Of a DNA stretch of 64,000 bases, positions 38,135 to 47,066 are shown piece by piece. Numbering within the stretch: the first letter of the stretch is position 1; each line of letters begins with the position of its first letter. Location: the NCBI RefSeq assembly GCF_016919705.1, contig NZ_CP070368.1, positions 1,612,001 through 1,676,000 on the forward strand, given 5' to 3'. The notes under the pieces are model-generated. The model was not told the origin of the DNA. It searched no databases and saw only the letters and a list, made by a program, of their open reading frames with translations. The DNA comes from Paracoccus methylovorus. Lineage in GTDB: Bacteria; Pseudomonadota; Alphaproteobacteria; Rhodobacterales; Rhodobacteraceae. The position numbers and the translations under genes are program-made.

Positions 38135-39181
38135 TTATTCTTGGGGGTGGCGGCGGCGCCACGCCAGCGAACTGAGAAACGCCATGCCGATGAAACAGGC
38201 ACCCAAGAGACCCGTGACAACCTCGGGGATGGGGCGCAGCGTCTGCACGAACATCAGGACCGACAGCACGAAGATCGACCAGAAGGCGCCGTGCTCGAGA
38301 TAGCGGAAGGCGGCGAGCGTGCCGCGCTCGACCAGCATCACGGTCATGGAGCGGACATACATGGCGCCGATGCCAAGGCCGATGGCGATCAGGAACAGGT
38401 TCTGGGTCAGGGCGAATGCCCCGATCACCCCGTCGAAGCTGAATGATGCGTCCAGCACTTCGAGATAGAGAAAGGCGCCGAAGCCGCCGCGCGCCATATC
38501 GGCGTGGCTGGGCTGCCCTCCCCAGCGATCCAGCACATGGCCGAGCATATCCACCAAGAGATAGGTGATGACCCCCCAGATCGCGGCGATGATAAAGGTA
38601 TGTTCCTTTTCCATCGGCAATTGTCCCACGATCACCAACATGCAGATCAGCACGAAGCCGACCTCCATGCCGCGGATCTCGCCCAGCTTGCGCAAGGCGG
38701 CCTCGACCCCCTTGATCCAGTCCACGTCCTTGGCCTCGTCAAAGAAATAATTCAGCGCCACCAGCATCAGGAACGATCCGCCGAAAGCGGCGATGGGCAG
38801 ATGCGCTTCGTGGATGATGCGCGAGTATTCCTGTGGCTGGGTTGCGGCCAGACGTATGGCCTCCCACGGGGCGAGATGGGCGGCGATAACGACGACCATC
38901 AGCGGAAAGATCACCCGCATGCCGAAGACCGCGATCAGGATGCCCCAGGTCAGAAAACGGCGCTGCCATTTCGGCGTCATCTGCTTGAGCTTGTTGGCAT
39001 TGACGATGGCATTGTCGAAGGAAAGCGAGATTTCCAGCACCGCAAGGATGGCGGCGATCAGGAAAAAGGCCAGCGCCCCTGCCCCGGTGCCGCTGTATTC
39101 CCAGCCCAGAAAAGCGGCAAGCGCCAGCCCCATTCCGGTAGTGATGAAGGGCCAGGTCATGTAGCTGAAGGTGGATCTCAT
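38135..39181 (-). CDS. DUF475 / TerC-like integral membrane protein
   Basis: 348 residues, about eight membrane helices. Start at 39181 (MRSTFSYMTWPF) behind AGGAAGGGA. TerC-superfamily motifs are seen: VLEISLSFDNAIVNANKLKQ around residue 45-65 and ASFSFDGVIGAFALTQN around 250-265; the Asp residues are thought to bind metal. TerC relatives contribute to manganese export and metal loading of exported proteins; DUF475 itself is uncharacterised. Stands alone, convergent with pepP. Confidence 0.92.
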   Translation of the reverse strand: MRSTFSYMTWPFITTGMGLALAAFLGWEYSGTGAGALAFFLIAAILAVLEISLSFDNAIVNANKLKQMTPKWQRRFLTWGILIAVFGMRVIFPLMVVVIAAHLAPWEAIRLAATQPQEYSRIIHEAHLPIAAFGGSFLMLVALNYFFDEAKDVDWIKGVEAALRKLGEIRGMEVGFVLICMLVIVGQLPMEKEHTFIIAAIWGVITYLLVDMLGHVLDRWGGQPSHADMARGGFGAFLYLEVLDASFSFDGVIGAFALTQNLFLIAIGLGIGAMYVRSMTVMLVERGTLAAFRYLEHGAFWSIFVLSVLMFVQTLRPIPEVVTGLLGACFIGMAFLSSLAWRRRHPQE

Positions 39182-39289
39182 ATCGTTCCCTTCCTGCGGC
39201 GCGTGCCTTTCGGTCTTAGGCCCTGCCGGAATGCCCGGCAAGGCGGGGGTTTTCCAGCGCCCCCCTTGGGCAGGAGGTTTGCGAAACCT

Positions 39290-40516
39290 TCAGGCCCGGA
39301 CCAACACGGCCAGATCGGCGACATTGGTGCCCGTGGCACCGGTCACCACCAGCGCGCTGCCCGCCGCCAGCGCCGGAGTGGAATCGTTTCTCGCCAAAGC
39401 CGCCACTGGGTCGATACCGCCTGCACGAATCGCATCCGGAGTGCCGGGGCCAACCAGCCCGCCCGCCGCCTCGCCCGGACCATCGCGCCCATCGCTGCCG
39501 ACAGCGGCAAAAGCCCAGTCGAAAGCCACCGGCTGCGCCTCGGCCAGCAGCGCCAGACGCAGCGCCAGTTCCTGATTGCGACCGCCCATGCCATCGCCGG
39601 TCAGTTTCACCGTCGTCTCACCGCCAAAGGCCAGCGCCTGACCGGGCTGCAGGTCGGCAGCCAGTGCCCAGATCGCTTCGGCGCAGTCCTGCACGTCGCC
39701 CTCCAGCGGGATCGGCGCGGGATCGGCCCCGTCCGCAACCATGGCGACGACCGAGATCGCGTTGGAACCGACGAGAATGTTTTTCGTCTTTGGCAAGGCC
39801 CGGTCATCTTCGGGACGCGTCAGTGCCGAGCGCGCCGCATCCGGCATCTTGTCCCAGATACCCAGCGATTTTGCCAGTTCGGCCGCCTGCGCCCGCGTGC
39901 TGACCGGCGCCACCGTGGGCCCCGAGGCGATCACGCGCAGGTCGTCTCCGGGCACGTCGGACAAGATCAGCGCCGCAACCGGTGCCCGCGACAGGCGCAG
40001 CCAGCCGCCGCCCTTGAGCTGCGACAGCCCTTGCCGGATCAGGTTCACCTGCGAAATATCCGCGCCCGAGGCCAGAAGCAGCCGGTTCACCGCCTGTTTG
40101 TCGGCGAGGTCCATACCTTCGGCCGGGGCTGGCAACATGGCCGAGCCGCCGCCCGAAATCAGCGCCAGAACCCGGTCCGGCGGTCCGGCGGCGGTAAGCC
40201 GGGCGATCACCTCGCGCGCAGCGGTCGCGCCCTCTTCATCAGGCTGGGGATGGCCCGCGCGCATCACCTGCGCCCCTGCCAGGGGCGCATCATTCCCGGC
40301 ATTGGTCACCACCAGCGCCTCGGCATCAGGCAGGGCGGCCAGCGCCGCCTTGGCCATGGCGCGGGCAGCCTTGCCAAGCGCAATGATCTGCCAGCGCCCA
40401 CCCTGCCCCGGCGGATCGGCCAGCACCTCGGCCATGCCGCGCGCCACCGCCGCACCCGGATCGGCGGCACCGATGCCCACGCGGATCAGCGCCATGGCGC
40501 GATCAGCCGGCGACAT
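39290..40516 (-). CDS. Glycerate 2-kinase (MOFRL family)
   Basis: 408 residues; phosphorylates D-glycerate to 2-phosphoglycerate (TtuD/GckA type). DUF4147 N-terminal domain with IALGKAARAMAKAALAALPD and LISGGGSAMLPAPAEGMDL (phosphate-binding Gly-rich loop), and C-terminal MOFRL domain with FGGETTVKLTGDGMGGRNQE and AAVGSDGRDGPGEAAGG. Its ATG overlaps the stop of the preceding hydroxyacid dehydrogenase by one base (TGATG). The pair converts hydroxypyruvate or glyoxylate-derived carbon to glycolysis. Confidence 0.94.
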   Translation of the reverse strand: MSPADRAMALIRVGIGAADPGAAVARGMAEVLADPPGQGGRWQIIALGKAARAMAKAALAALPDAEALVVTNAGNDAPLAGAQVMRAGHPQPDEEGATAAREVIARLTAAGPPDRVLALISGGGSAMLPAPAEGMDLADKQAVNRLLLASGADISQVNLIRQGLSQLKGGGWLRLSRAPVAALILSDVPGDDLRVIASGPTVAPVSTRAQAAELAKSLGIWDKMPDAARSALTRPEDDRALPKTKNILVGSNAISVVAMVADGADPAPIPLEGDVQDCAEAIWALAADLQPGQALAFGGETTVKLTGDGMGGRNQELALRLALLAEAQPVAFDWAFAAVGSDGRDGPGEAAGGLVGPGTPDAIRAGGIDPVAALARNDSTPALAAGSALVVTGATGTNVADLAVLVRA

Positions 40517-41466
40517 CAGTTCACCCGGTCGGGCAACGCATGGCCCTCGGCAAAGGCGATCAGGTTGTTCATTGCCCGCATGGCCATGGCGGTGCGCACC
40601 TCTTCTGCGGCAGTGCCCAGATGGGGCAACAGGGTTACGTTCTCCATGGCGCAAAGCTCGGGCGCCACCTTCGGCTCGAATTCATAGACGTCCAGGCCTG
40701 CCCCCGCGATCCGTCCCCGAGCCAGCGCCTCGACCAATGCCGCCTCTTCGACTACGTCGCCCCGGGCGATATTGACCAGATATGAACGCGGCCCCAGCCG
40801 CTCCAGCTCACGCGCACCGATCATGTGCCGGGTCTCGGCCCCGCCGGGTACGGCAACGACGACGAAATCCGACTGCACCAGCAACTCGTCCAGATCAGCG
40901 ACCTGCCGAGCCGGGAAATCCAGCGATGAAACCACCGAGCGGTTATGGAACAGCACGTCCATGCCAAAGCCATAATGGCAGCGCCGGGCAATGGCCTTGC
41001 CGATGCGGCCCATGCCGATGATGCCGACAGTACAGCCCGCGACATGGCGGCCCAGCAGTTGCGTCGGTTCCCATCCGTTCCACTCGCCGCGGCGCAAAAG
41101 CCGCTCTCCCTCGCCCGCGCGGCGGGCGGTCATCAAGATCAGGGTCAGGGCAATATCGGCGGTTGCCTCGGTCACGGCGTCCGGCGTGTTGGTCACGGCC
41201 ACGCCCGCCGCCGCCGCCGCCGCCACGTCAATATGGTTGTAGCCCGCGCCAAAATTGGCCAGCAGCTTGCAACGTGGCTGGCCGTCAAACGCTTCGGCGG
41301 TGAACCGGTCGCCCAGCGTCGGCAGGATCGCGTCGTAGTCGGCCAAGGCCTGCGCGGCTTCTTCGACGCTGAGCCCGTCCTTGCGATCCAGTATCTCGGT
41401 CTCGAACCGGGCCGACAGCGCATGTTCCGCCGCCTGCGTCATGCGGCGCGTCACCAAAAGCTTCAT
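40516..41466 (-). CDS. D-isomer 2-hydroxyacid dehydrogenase (glyoxylate/hydroxypyruvate reductase type)
   Basis: 316 residues from the ATG at 41466, preceded by GGAGG; an in-frame TTG one codon earlier is disfavoured. Rossmann motif GIIGMGRIGKAIARR near residue 148; catalytic Arg in NIARGDVVEEAAL, Glu further on, and the His in LLPHLGTAAEEVRTAM near residue 285. Likely reduces hydroxypyruvate to D-glycerate, which the next gene product phosphorylates. Its ATG overlaps the csaA stop by one base. Confidence 0.93.
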   Translation of the reverse strand: MKLLVTRRMTQAAEHALSARFETEILDRKDGLSVEEAAQALADYDAILPTLGDRFTAEAFDGQPRCKLLANFGAGYNHIDVAAAAAAGVAVTNTPDAVTEATADIALTLILMTARRAGEGERLLRRGEWNGWEPTQLLGRHVAGCTVGIIGMGRIGKAIARRCHYGFGMDVLFHNRSVVSSLDFPARQVADLDELLVQSDFVVVAVPGGAETRHMIGARELERLGPRSYLVNIARGDVVEEAALVEALARGRIAGAGLDVYEFEPKVAPELCAMENVTLLPHLGTAAEEVRTAMAMRAMNNLIAFAEGHALPDRVN

Positions 41467-41807
41467 CAATACATCCTCCCCCCGACGGGCACCTCATGGC
41501 CGGGACCGATCAGCACGACCTCTCCCTCTGCGTCCGGCAGGCCCAGCACCAGAACCTCGGACATGAAAGGGCCGATCTGGCGCGGCGGGAAATTCACCAC
41601 CGCCAGCACCTGCCGGCCGATCAACTCGTCAGGCACATAATGCCGGGTGATCTGGGCCGAGCTTTTGCGCTCGCCGATCTCGGGTCCGAAATCCAGCCAC
41701 AGCTTGAACGCCGGACGCCGCGCCTGCGGGAAGGGCTCGGCGCGCGTAATGCGGCCCACCCGGATATCGACCTTCTCGAAATCCGCCCAAGAAATCTGCC
41801 CCCTCAT
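41466..41807 (-). CDS. csaA: tRNA-binding domain protein, CsaA type
   Basis: 113 residues forming a single EMAP/Trbp111 OB-fold: VDIRVGRITRAEPFPQARRP, then LWLDFGPEIGERKSSAQITR and AVVNFPPRQIGPFMSEVLVLG. This matches CsaA, a dimeric chaperone-like, SecA-interacting protein with tRNA-binding fold; its role outside Bacillus is not established. It is linked by 4-nt overlap (ATGA) to proC upstream and by one base to the dehydrogenase gene downstream. Confidence 0.93.
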   Translation of the reverse strand: MRGQISWADFEKVDIRVGRITRAEPFPQARRPAFKLWLDFGPEIGERKSSAQITRHYVPDELIGRQVLAVVNFPPRQIGPFMSEVLVLGLPDAEGEVVLIGPGHEVPVGGRMY

Positions 41808-42607
41808 CGTCCCAGCTCCCGCCCCCGTTCTGCGGCGGCGGCGATGGTGCGACGCATCAGGGGCGGCAACCCGCCATGCGGATCCATCAGGATCTTCAGC
41901 CCCGCCGCCGTGGTGCCGCCGGGCGAGGTCACGGCCTCGCGCAACTTCGCCGGGTCCTCATCCGCATGCACGGCCAGCGCGCCGGCGCCGGCCACGGTGG
42001 CCCGCGCCAATTCCAGCGCCAGCGCCGGCGACAAGCCCTCGGCCTCGCCAGCCGCCGCCATGGCCTCGATCATGTGAAAGACATAGGCAGGCCCCGATCC
42101 AGACAAGGCGGTCACCGCATCCATCTGCGCCTCGCTGTCCAGGGTCACGACACGGCCCACAGCGGACATAAGCGCCCGGGCCAGCGTCGTCTCGGCCTCG
42201 CCAGCCTTGGCATTGCCGACGATGGCAGTGATGCCCTGACCGATGGCGGCCGGCGTATTCGGCATGGCCCGCACGATCGGCGCGGCTGGAAAAGCCTGTT
42301 CATAAGCCGCCAGCGTCACGCCCGCGGCGACCGAAACCACCAGCGTCGAAGCCCCCACCGTAAGCCGTGGCAGCACATCCGCCATCATCTGCGGCTTGAC
42401 CGCGATCACCAGAACCGCCGGATCGGCCGGCAATTCTCCGTTGATTGAAATACCCAAATCCGACAGATCGGCCCGAGGGTTAGGGTCGATCACATGCACG
42501 GCATCCGCCGCCAGCCCCTGCTTCAGCCAGCCTTGCAGCAACGCGCCGCCCATCCGGCCGCAGCCGATCAGCACGAGACCGCGCCCGTTCAATGCAGAAA
42601 GTTCCAT
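41804..42607 (-). CDS. proC: Pyrroline-5-carboxylate reductase
   Basis: 267 residues; last step of proline synthesis, reducing pyrroline-5-carboxylate with NAD(P)H. Start at 42607 (MELSALNGRGLVLIGCGRMG), which places the dinucleotide motif GCGRMGG at residues 16-22, as usual. C-terminal dimerisation domain has ALSGSGPAYVFHMIEAMA and LREAVTSPGGTTAAGLKILM, the family signature. An open frame continues upstream into the YbjN gene, but without a start site. It lies 35 bp after YbjN and overlaps csaA by 4 nt. Confidence 0.96.
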   Translation of the reverse strand: MELSALNGRGLVLIGCGRMGGALLQGWLKQGLAADAVHVIDPNPRADLSDLGISINGELPADPAVLVIAVKPQMMADVLPRLTVGASTLVVSVAAGVTLAAYEQAFPAAPIVRAMPNTPAAIGQGITAIVGNAKAGEAETTLARALMSAVGRVVTLDSEAQMDAVTALSGSGPAYVFHMIEAMAAAGEAEGLSPALALELARATVAGAGALAVHADEDPAKLREAVTSPGGTTAAGLKILMDPHGGLPPLMRRTIAAAAERGRELGR

Positions 42608-42642
42608 GCCCCCCCCAATTGGCCGCGCCGCCCGGGCGGCGT

Positions 42643-43143
42643 TCAGGCCCTTCCGTAGGCCTCGGACATGGCGATGTCCATAGCGGCCGCGGGCGAGGCA
42701 TCGCCCCAGCAGGCCAGTTGGAAACATGGATAAAATCGCTCGCAGGCCAGAATGGCATTGCCGATCATCTGGTCGATCTGCTCGGGGCTGGCGATGGCGT
42801 CGCCGGATAGCACCAGCCCGTAACGCCAGACCATCAGCTTTTGCGGCCCCCAGAAGGTGAAACCGCCATCCCAGACCTGATCGTTGGCAAGGTTCAGCAC
42901 CTCGTAAAGCGCCGGCAGCTTCTCGGTCGGAGGGTCCATGTCGAAGGTGCAGATCAATCGCAGAACCTCCTCGCGCGGCGACCATGCCAGCGTGATCGAA
43001 TAGGTGCGCCACTGCCCCTCGACGGCCATGGCGATCTGATCCTCGGCCAGACGGTCGAAGTCCCATTCGTGATACGTGGCGACTGTCTCGACCACGTCGA
43101 TGGGATGAATGTCATCGCTATGGATAAAGTCCAGCTGTGCCAT
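42643..43143 (-). CDS. YbjN domain protein
   Basis: 166 residues, cytosolic. YbjN-fold features: EDQIAMAVEGQWRTYSITLA and EVLRLICTFDMDPPTEKLPA, then FWGPQKLMVWRYGLVLSGDA and a C-terminal FQLACWGDASPAAAMDIAMS. Resembles type III secretion chaperone folds; YbjN proteins affect stress and motility in enterics but no activity is known. In alphaproteobacteria it commonly precedes proC, as here. GGGGACAGGAC precedes the ATG. Confidence 0.93.
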   Translation of the reverse strand: MAQLDFIHSDDIHPIDVVETVATYHEWDFDRLAEDQIAMAVEGQWRTYSITLAWSPREEVLRLICTFDMDPPTEKLPALYEVLNLANDQVWDGGFTFWGPQKLMVWRYGLVLSGDAIASPEQIDQMIGNAILACERFYPCFQLACWGDASPAAAMDIAMSEAYGRA

Positions 43144-43370
43144 GTCCTGTCCCCCTGCCTGTCTGAGAGCGGGGCAAGGTAAAACCCCAACCCTTGGTGG
43201 CCCAGACTACACCCGGCGTAGTTTCCGGAATGTGCCTACAACATATCGTGTGACGGTTCCACGAGGGTGTAAAGCGAAAATTCCGTTACCGGCTTATGTC
43301 AGCCGAACTCAAGCCGCTTGACCGCGCAGCGCAGGCAGGCTCAAACCGCCCAAAACCTGAAGGGGGGCGG

Positions 43371-44336
43371 ATGCGCGATCACGGCGGCGATATCGACAAG
43401 GCGGCAAACCGCTTTGGGGGGACGGACTGGATCGACCTGTCAACGGGAATCAACCGCCGAAGCTGGCAGGCCGGGCCGCTTTCAGCGCACGCCCTGACCG
43501 CCCTGCCGACACAGCAGGATCAGGCGCGGCTTTGCGCCTTGGCCGCGGTGCGATTCGGCTGCGCATCCGAACAGATCCTGCCGCTGGCGGGCGCCTCGGC
43601 GGCGATCCAGCTTGTGCCGCATGTGATCCCGGGGCAGCGGGCAGCCGTGTTTTCGCCCACCTATAACGAACATGCTGGCAGCCTGCGTTCTGCCGGTTGG
43701 CAGGTGGCGGAACCCCATGATCCGGCGGGGCTGTCCGGTGCCGATCTGGCGGTGATCGTAAACCCGAACAATCCCGACGGGCGCGAATTCACGCCGGCGC
43801 AGATCGCCGCCATCGCCGCGACGGTCGGCCATCTGGTCGTGGACGAAAGCTTTGCCGATCCGCGCCCGGATCTGTCCGTAGCGAGCGAACGACCGGACAA
43901 CGTGATCGTGCTGCGCAGTTTCGGCAAGTTCTGGGGCCTCGCCGGGCTGAGGCTGGGCTTTGCCATCGCCGCGCCCGATCTGCTGACGCGGCTGGCAGAG
44001 CGTGCAGGCCCCTGGCCGGTCAGCGGGCCGGCGTTGGAAATCGGCGCGCAAGCACTGGCCGATGCGCGATGGGCCGACGATACCGTAGTCTGGCTGTCCG
44101 AGGCGACGCTGCATCTGGACCAGATCCTTACCGCGCAGGGTTGGAACCTGATCGGCGGCACGCATCTGTTCCGGCTCTACGAGGTGGCCGAGGCACGTGC
44201 CGCGCGCGATCTGCTGGCCCGCGCCGGGATCTGGAGCCGTATCTTCCCTTGGCACGACCGCTGGATCAGGCTGGGCATTCCCGGCAATCGCCGGGAATTC
44301 GACCGCTTGGCGCAGGCGTTCAAAGCACCCGGTTGA
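43371..44336 (+). CDS. cobC: Threonine-phosphate decarboxylase / aminotransferase-fold cobalamin enzyme
   Basis: 321 residues from ATG 43371 (MRDHGGDIDKAANRFGG), with a G-rich ribosome site; an ATG at 43296 lacks one. PLP fold-type I: N-terminal WIDLSTGINRRSW, NPNNPDGREF around 150, and the Schiff-base lysine in SFGKFWGLAGLRLGF. CobC-type enzymes make (R)-1-amino-2-propanol phosphate for the cobalamin nucleotide loop. The usual partner cobD/cbiB is not adjacent. No cobalamin riboswitch was found in the 227 bp upstream. The 3' end overlaps the convergent purK by 17 bp. Confidence 0.9.
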   Translation: MRDHGGDIDKAANRFGGTDWIDLSTGINRRSWQAGPLSAHALTALPTQQDQARLCALAAVRFGCASEQILPLAGASAAIQLVPHVIPGQRAAVFSPTYNEHAGSLRSAGWQVAEPHDPAGLSGADLAVIVNPNNPDGREFTPAQIAAIAATVGHLVVDESFADPRPDLSVASERPDNVIVLRSFGKFWGLAGLRLGFAIAAPDLLTRLAERAGPWPVSGPALEIGAQALADARWADDTVVWLSEATLHLDQILTAQGWNLIGGTHLFRLYEVAEARAARDLLARAGIWSRIFPWHDRWIRLGIPGNRREFDRLAQAFKAPG

Positions 44337-45363
44337 TATGACCCATCTTGCGGCCGGGACGCGCCTCGCCCTTGCCATAAAGATGGATCTGGGTGCGCGG
44401 CCGCCCAAGCAGTTCGGGAATGCGCAGGATATCGTCGCCGATCAGGTTCTCCATCTCGACATCGGCATAACGCTGACCGTCCCCCAGAGGCAGGCCGGCG
44501 ACCGCACGGATATGCTGTTCGAACTGATCGACAGCGCAGCCCGCCTGCGTCCAGTGCCCCGAGTTATGCACACGCGGCGCGATCTCGTTCACCACCAGCC
44601 CTTCGCGGGTCACGAAAAGCTCGACCCCCATGACACCGACATAATCCAGCGCATTGACGATCCGGGCGGCGATCAGCACCGCATCCGTCAGCAGGCCTTG
44701 CGGCAGGCCGCAGGGAACCGCTGTCGTGTGCAGGATACCGTCGCGGTGGACGTTCAGCCCCGGGTCGTAGGCTGCGACCTGCCCATCCACGCCCCGCGCG
44801 ACGATGACGCTGATCTCGGCCGAAAAATCGACGAACCCCTCCAGCACCGAGGGTGCGCCGGTCCATTCCCGCTGGGCCGCGTCGGAAAACCGGATCTGAC
44901 CCTTGCCGTCATAGCCCAGCCGCCGGGTTTTGAGGATCGAGGGCACGCCCAGCGCCTCCAGCGCCTCGGACAAGTCCGCTTCGGTTTCCACGTTGCGATA
45001 GGGGGCGGTCCGCAAGCCGATGCCGGTCAGGAAATCCTTTTCGCTTAGCCGGTCCTGCGACACGGCAAGCGCGCGACGGTTCGGCCGGATCGGGCGCAGC
45101 GACTCCAGCAAGTCCAGCGCCGCCGTGGGCACGTTCTCGAATTCATAGGTGATGACATCGACCGATTCGGCGAATGCGCGCAAGGCGGCCTCGTCCTCAT
45201 ACGGCGCGGTGGTCAGCGCATGGGCCACGTCGCCCGCCGGTGCGGCACCCGGCTCATAGATATGGCAGCGATAGCCAAGCCGGCTGGCTGCGACCGACAG
45301 CATCCGGCCCAACTGACCGCCACCCAGAATGCCGATTACCGAACCTGTGGGCAGTTCACTCAT
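44320..45363 (-). CDS. purK: N5-carboxyaminoimidazole ribonucleotide synthase
   Basis: 347 residues, ATP-grasp enzyme converting AIR, bicarbonate and ATP to N5-CAIR in purine synthesis. Start at 45363 ([20 protein letters not shown]); the glycine-rich N-terminus [12 protein letters not shown] is diagnostic. ATP-grasp elements: [36 protein letters not shown] and [19 protein letters not shown]. It overlaps the upstream purE by 8 bp, so translation is coupled and the product passes to PurE. Confidence 0.97.
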   Translation of the reverse strand: MSELPTGSVIGILGGGQLGRMLSVAASRLGYRCHIYEPGAAPAGDVAHALTTAPYEDEAALRAFAESVDVITYEFENVPTAALDLLESLRPIRPNRRALAVSQDRLSEKDFLTGIGLRTAPYRNVETEADLSEALEALGVPSILKTRRLGYDGKGQIRFSDAAQREWTGAPSVLEGFVDFSAEISVIVARGVDGQVAAYDPGLNVHRDGILHTTAVPCGLPQGLLTDAVLIAARIVNALDYVGVMGVELFVTREGLVVNEIAPRVHNSGHWTQAGCAVDQFEQHIRAVAGLPLGDGQRYADVEMENLIGDDILRIPELLGRPRTQIHLYGKGEARPGRKMGHINRVL

Positions 45364-45841
45364 CTTTCGGCTCCTCAGGGATGGAATCCGACAGCGCCTG
45401 ACGCCAGGCATCCAGCCGCCCGGCCAGCGCAGGGTCCGAGATCGCAAGAATGCCCGCCGCCATCAGCCCGGCATTGGCCGCACCGGCTGCCCCGATGGCC
45501 ATGGTGGCGACGGGATAGCCCTTGGGCATCTGCAGGATGGAATAAAGCGAATCGACGCCGGACAGCGCCTTGGTCTGCACCGGCACGCCGATCACCGGCA
45601 CCCGGGTCTTGCTCGCCATCATGCCCGGCAGATGCGCGGCCCCGCCGGCACCGGCGATAATGACCTTCAGCCCCCGCGCCACAGCCGTCTTGCCATAGTC
45701 CCATAACCGGTCCGGCGTGCGATGGGCGCTGACGATCCGGGCCTCGTAGCCCACGCCCAACTCGTCCAGTATGGCTGCGGCCTCGCGCATGGTGGGCCAG
45801 TCGGACTGGCTGCCCATGATGATTCCGACGGGTTTTTCCAT
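45356..45841 (-). CDS. purE: N5-CAIR mutase
   Basis: 161 residues, class I PurE, rearranging N5-CAIR to CAIR. Signature [20 protein letters not shown] at the N-terminus, [12 protein letters not shown] with the catalytic His, and [20 protein letters not shown]. Length is standard. ydcH ends 51 bp upstream on the same strand and may be in the same transcript. purK follows with overlap. Confidence 0.97.
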   Translation of the reverse strand: MEKPVGIIMGSQSDWPTMREAAAILDELGVGYEARIVSAHRTPDRLWDYGKTAVARGLKVIIAGAGGAAHLPGMMASKTRVPVIGVPVQTKALSGVDSLYSILQMPKGYPVATMAIGAAGAANAGLMAAGILAISDPALAGRLDAWRQALSDSIPEEPKDE

Positions 45842-45891
45842 GGCGACCCCCTTTTGCGCCCCGCCCTAACGCGACGGACGGAATCATGCAA

Positions 45892-46110
45892 TCAGGCGAT
45901 GATATCCGGGGTCAACTCATCCTCAAGCCGGGCGATGCGGTCCTTCAGCGCAAGCTTCTGCTTCTTGAGCCGTTGCAGCGTCAGCGAATGGGTCAGGCTT
46001 TGTTCCGAAAGCGCGGCGATCGCCACGTCAAGGTCCCGATGTTCGCGGCGCAGCACCTCGAGTTTGGCGCGGCCGATTTCTTCATGGGACATCTCGTGCT
46101 GGGCGTTCAT
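45892..46110 (-). CDS. YdcH family protein (DUF465)
   Basis: 72 residues, a helical hairpin: MNAQHEMSHEEIGRAKLEVL then REHRDLDVAIAALSEQSLTH and LKKQKLALKDRIARLEDEL. Matches the DUF465/YdcH pattern (conserved H-x-x-L-D and K-K-x-K-L-x-L-K-D). Function unknown. The 217 bp separating it from the divergent hsp20 gene hold the candidate heat-shock promoter. Confidence 0.92.
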   Translation of the reverse strand: MNAQHEMSHEEIGRAKLEVLRREHRDLDVAIAALSEQSLTHSLTLQRLKKQKLALKDRIARLEDELTPDIIA

Positions 46111-46233
46111 CTGGGGCCTCGGGCTGGAACGCCTTGGTTATAGCGCAGCCCCCTGACGTTGTTAATGGTTTTGCATAAACGAGTTAACGCGGGACCTGCG
46201 GCCGTGAGCCACGCCGCTGCCATGCGGCAAACC

Positions 46234-46262
46234 CTTGTTTCCGACAGCATCCGTTCACATAT
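46234..46262 (+). promoter_or_regulatory. Possible sigma-32 (RpoH) promoter before hsp20
   Basis: CTTGTTT (46234-46240), 15 bases, CACATAT (46256-46262). CTTG is the most conserved part of the -35 of alphaproteobacterial RpoH promoters and CACATAT is one mismatch from CCCATAT. It lies 66 bp before the hsp20 start. The match is partial; support is mainly contextual. Confidence 0.3.
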
Positions 46263-46327
46263 TGCTTTTGCTGGATCGCCACTTCCGGGGTCCGGTCGAC
46301 AGTCGCTTTGATGCAAAGGGCTTGCGA

Positions 46328-46738
46328 ATGACCAAGATCAGTCTGGCCGCTCATCCGTTCCTGCTGGGGTTCGACCAGCTTGAGCGTCTGGCCGAAAGGG
46401 CCGCCAAGGGGGCCGAGGGCTATCCGCCCTATAACATCGAACACCAAGGCCAAAACGGCTTTCGCATCACGCTGGCCGTGGCGGGTTTTTCCGACGACGA
46501 CCTGTCCATCACGCTGGAGAACCGCCAGTTGGTGATTCGCGGCAGGCAGGCAGAGGCGGATGACGAGCGCGTCTTTCTGCACCGGGGCATCGCCTCACGC
46601 GCCTTTCAGCGCAGCTTCGTGCTGGCGGATGGCGTCGAGGTGGTATCGGCCGGGCTGGAAAACGGGCTTCTGAACATCGATCTGCGTCGGGCCGAGGCCG
46701 ACAGCATCGTGCAAACCATACCGATCAGCCGCAAATGA
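46328..46738 (+). CDS. Small heat-shock protein (Hsp20 family)
   Basis: 136 residues from ATG 46328 (MTKISLAAHPFLLGFDQLER). Alpha-crystallin domain at about 40-130: YNIEHQGQNGFRITLAVAGF with DDDLSITLENRQLVIRGR, RVFLHRGIASRAFQRSFVLA and ENGLLNIDL, the IbpA-type signature. ATP-independent holdase for unfolding proteins. Followed 13 bp later by DUF1150, a pairing common in alphaproteobacteria. Confidence 0.95.
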   Translation: MTKISLAAHPFLLGFDQLERLAERAAKGAEGYPPYNIEHQGQNGFRITLAVAGFSDDDLSITLENRQLVIRGRQAEADDERVFLHRGIASRAFQRSFVLADGVEVVSAGLENGLLNIDLRRAEADSIVQTIPISRK

Positions 46739-46751
46739 AAGGGGATCGCAA

Positions 46752-46979
46752 ATGAACGAGAGATTCGATTTCGACCCGCAGGAAGCGGGCAATATTGTCT
46801 ATATCCGCCGCGTCGCCATGGACAGCCTGCCGGATGAGGTGCGCCGTCAGGTGCCCAACGTCGATGCGCTTTATGCCGTGCACGGCCCGGATGGAGAGCG
46901 GCTGGCGCTGGTCAAGGATCGCAGCCTGGCCTTTATGCTGGCCCGCCAGAACGAGTTGACCCCGGTCAGCGTGCATTAA
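46752..46979 (+). CDS. DUF1150 family protein
   Basis: 75 residues. The pattern GNIVYIRRVAMDSLPDEVRR then LYAVHGPDGERLALVKDRSL and AFMLARQNELTPVSVH is typical of DUF1150, in which the ARxNDLxPVSVH end is strongly conserved. Function unknown; its constant association with hsp20 suggests a role in the heat-shock response. AAAGGGGATC precedes the ATG. Confidence 0.93.
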   Translation: MNERFDFDPQEAGNIVYIRRVAMDSLPDEVRRQVPNVDALYAVHGPDGERLALVKDRSLAFMLARQNELTPVSVH

Positions 46980-47024
46980 AGCTGCAGAAAACCGGCGCCT
47001 GCTTGCGCCCAACCCCATGACCCG

Positions 47025-47048
47025 CGCCGGCGCATCAATGTGCCGGCG
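47025..47048. terminator. Hairpin between convergent genes
   Basis: A 10-bp stem with one G-U pair (47025-47034 with 47039-47048) and TCAA tetraloop lies between the DUF1150 stop at 46979 and the convergent ATP-sulfurylase-like stop at 47067. On the plus strand it is followed by ATTTGG only, so it is a plausible but not textbook bidirectional terminator. Confidence 0.5.
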
Positions 47049-47066
47049 ATTTGGTCCCGTCTGCCG

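Noticed and set aside
43144..43370. Possible cobalamin riboswitch before cobC
   Set aside because: None of the conserved B12-box elements could be found.
46241..46327. ROSE-type RNA thermometer before hsp20
   Set aside because: A TTGCT element is present but no convincing pairing with the ribosome site could be drawn.
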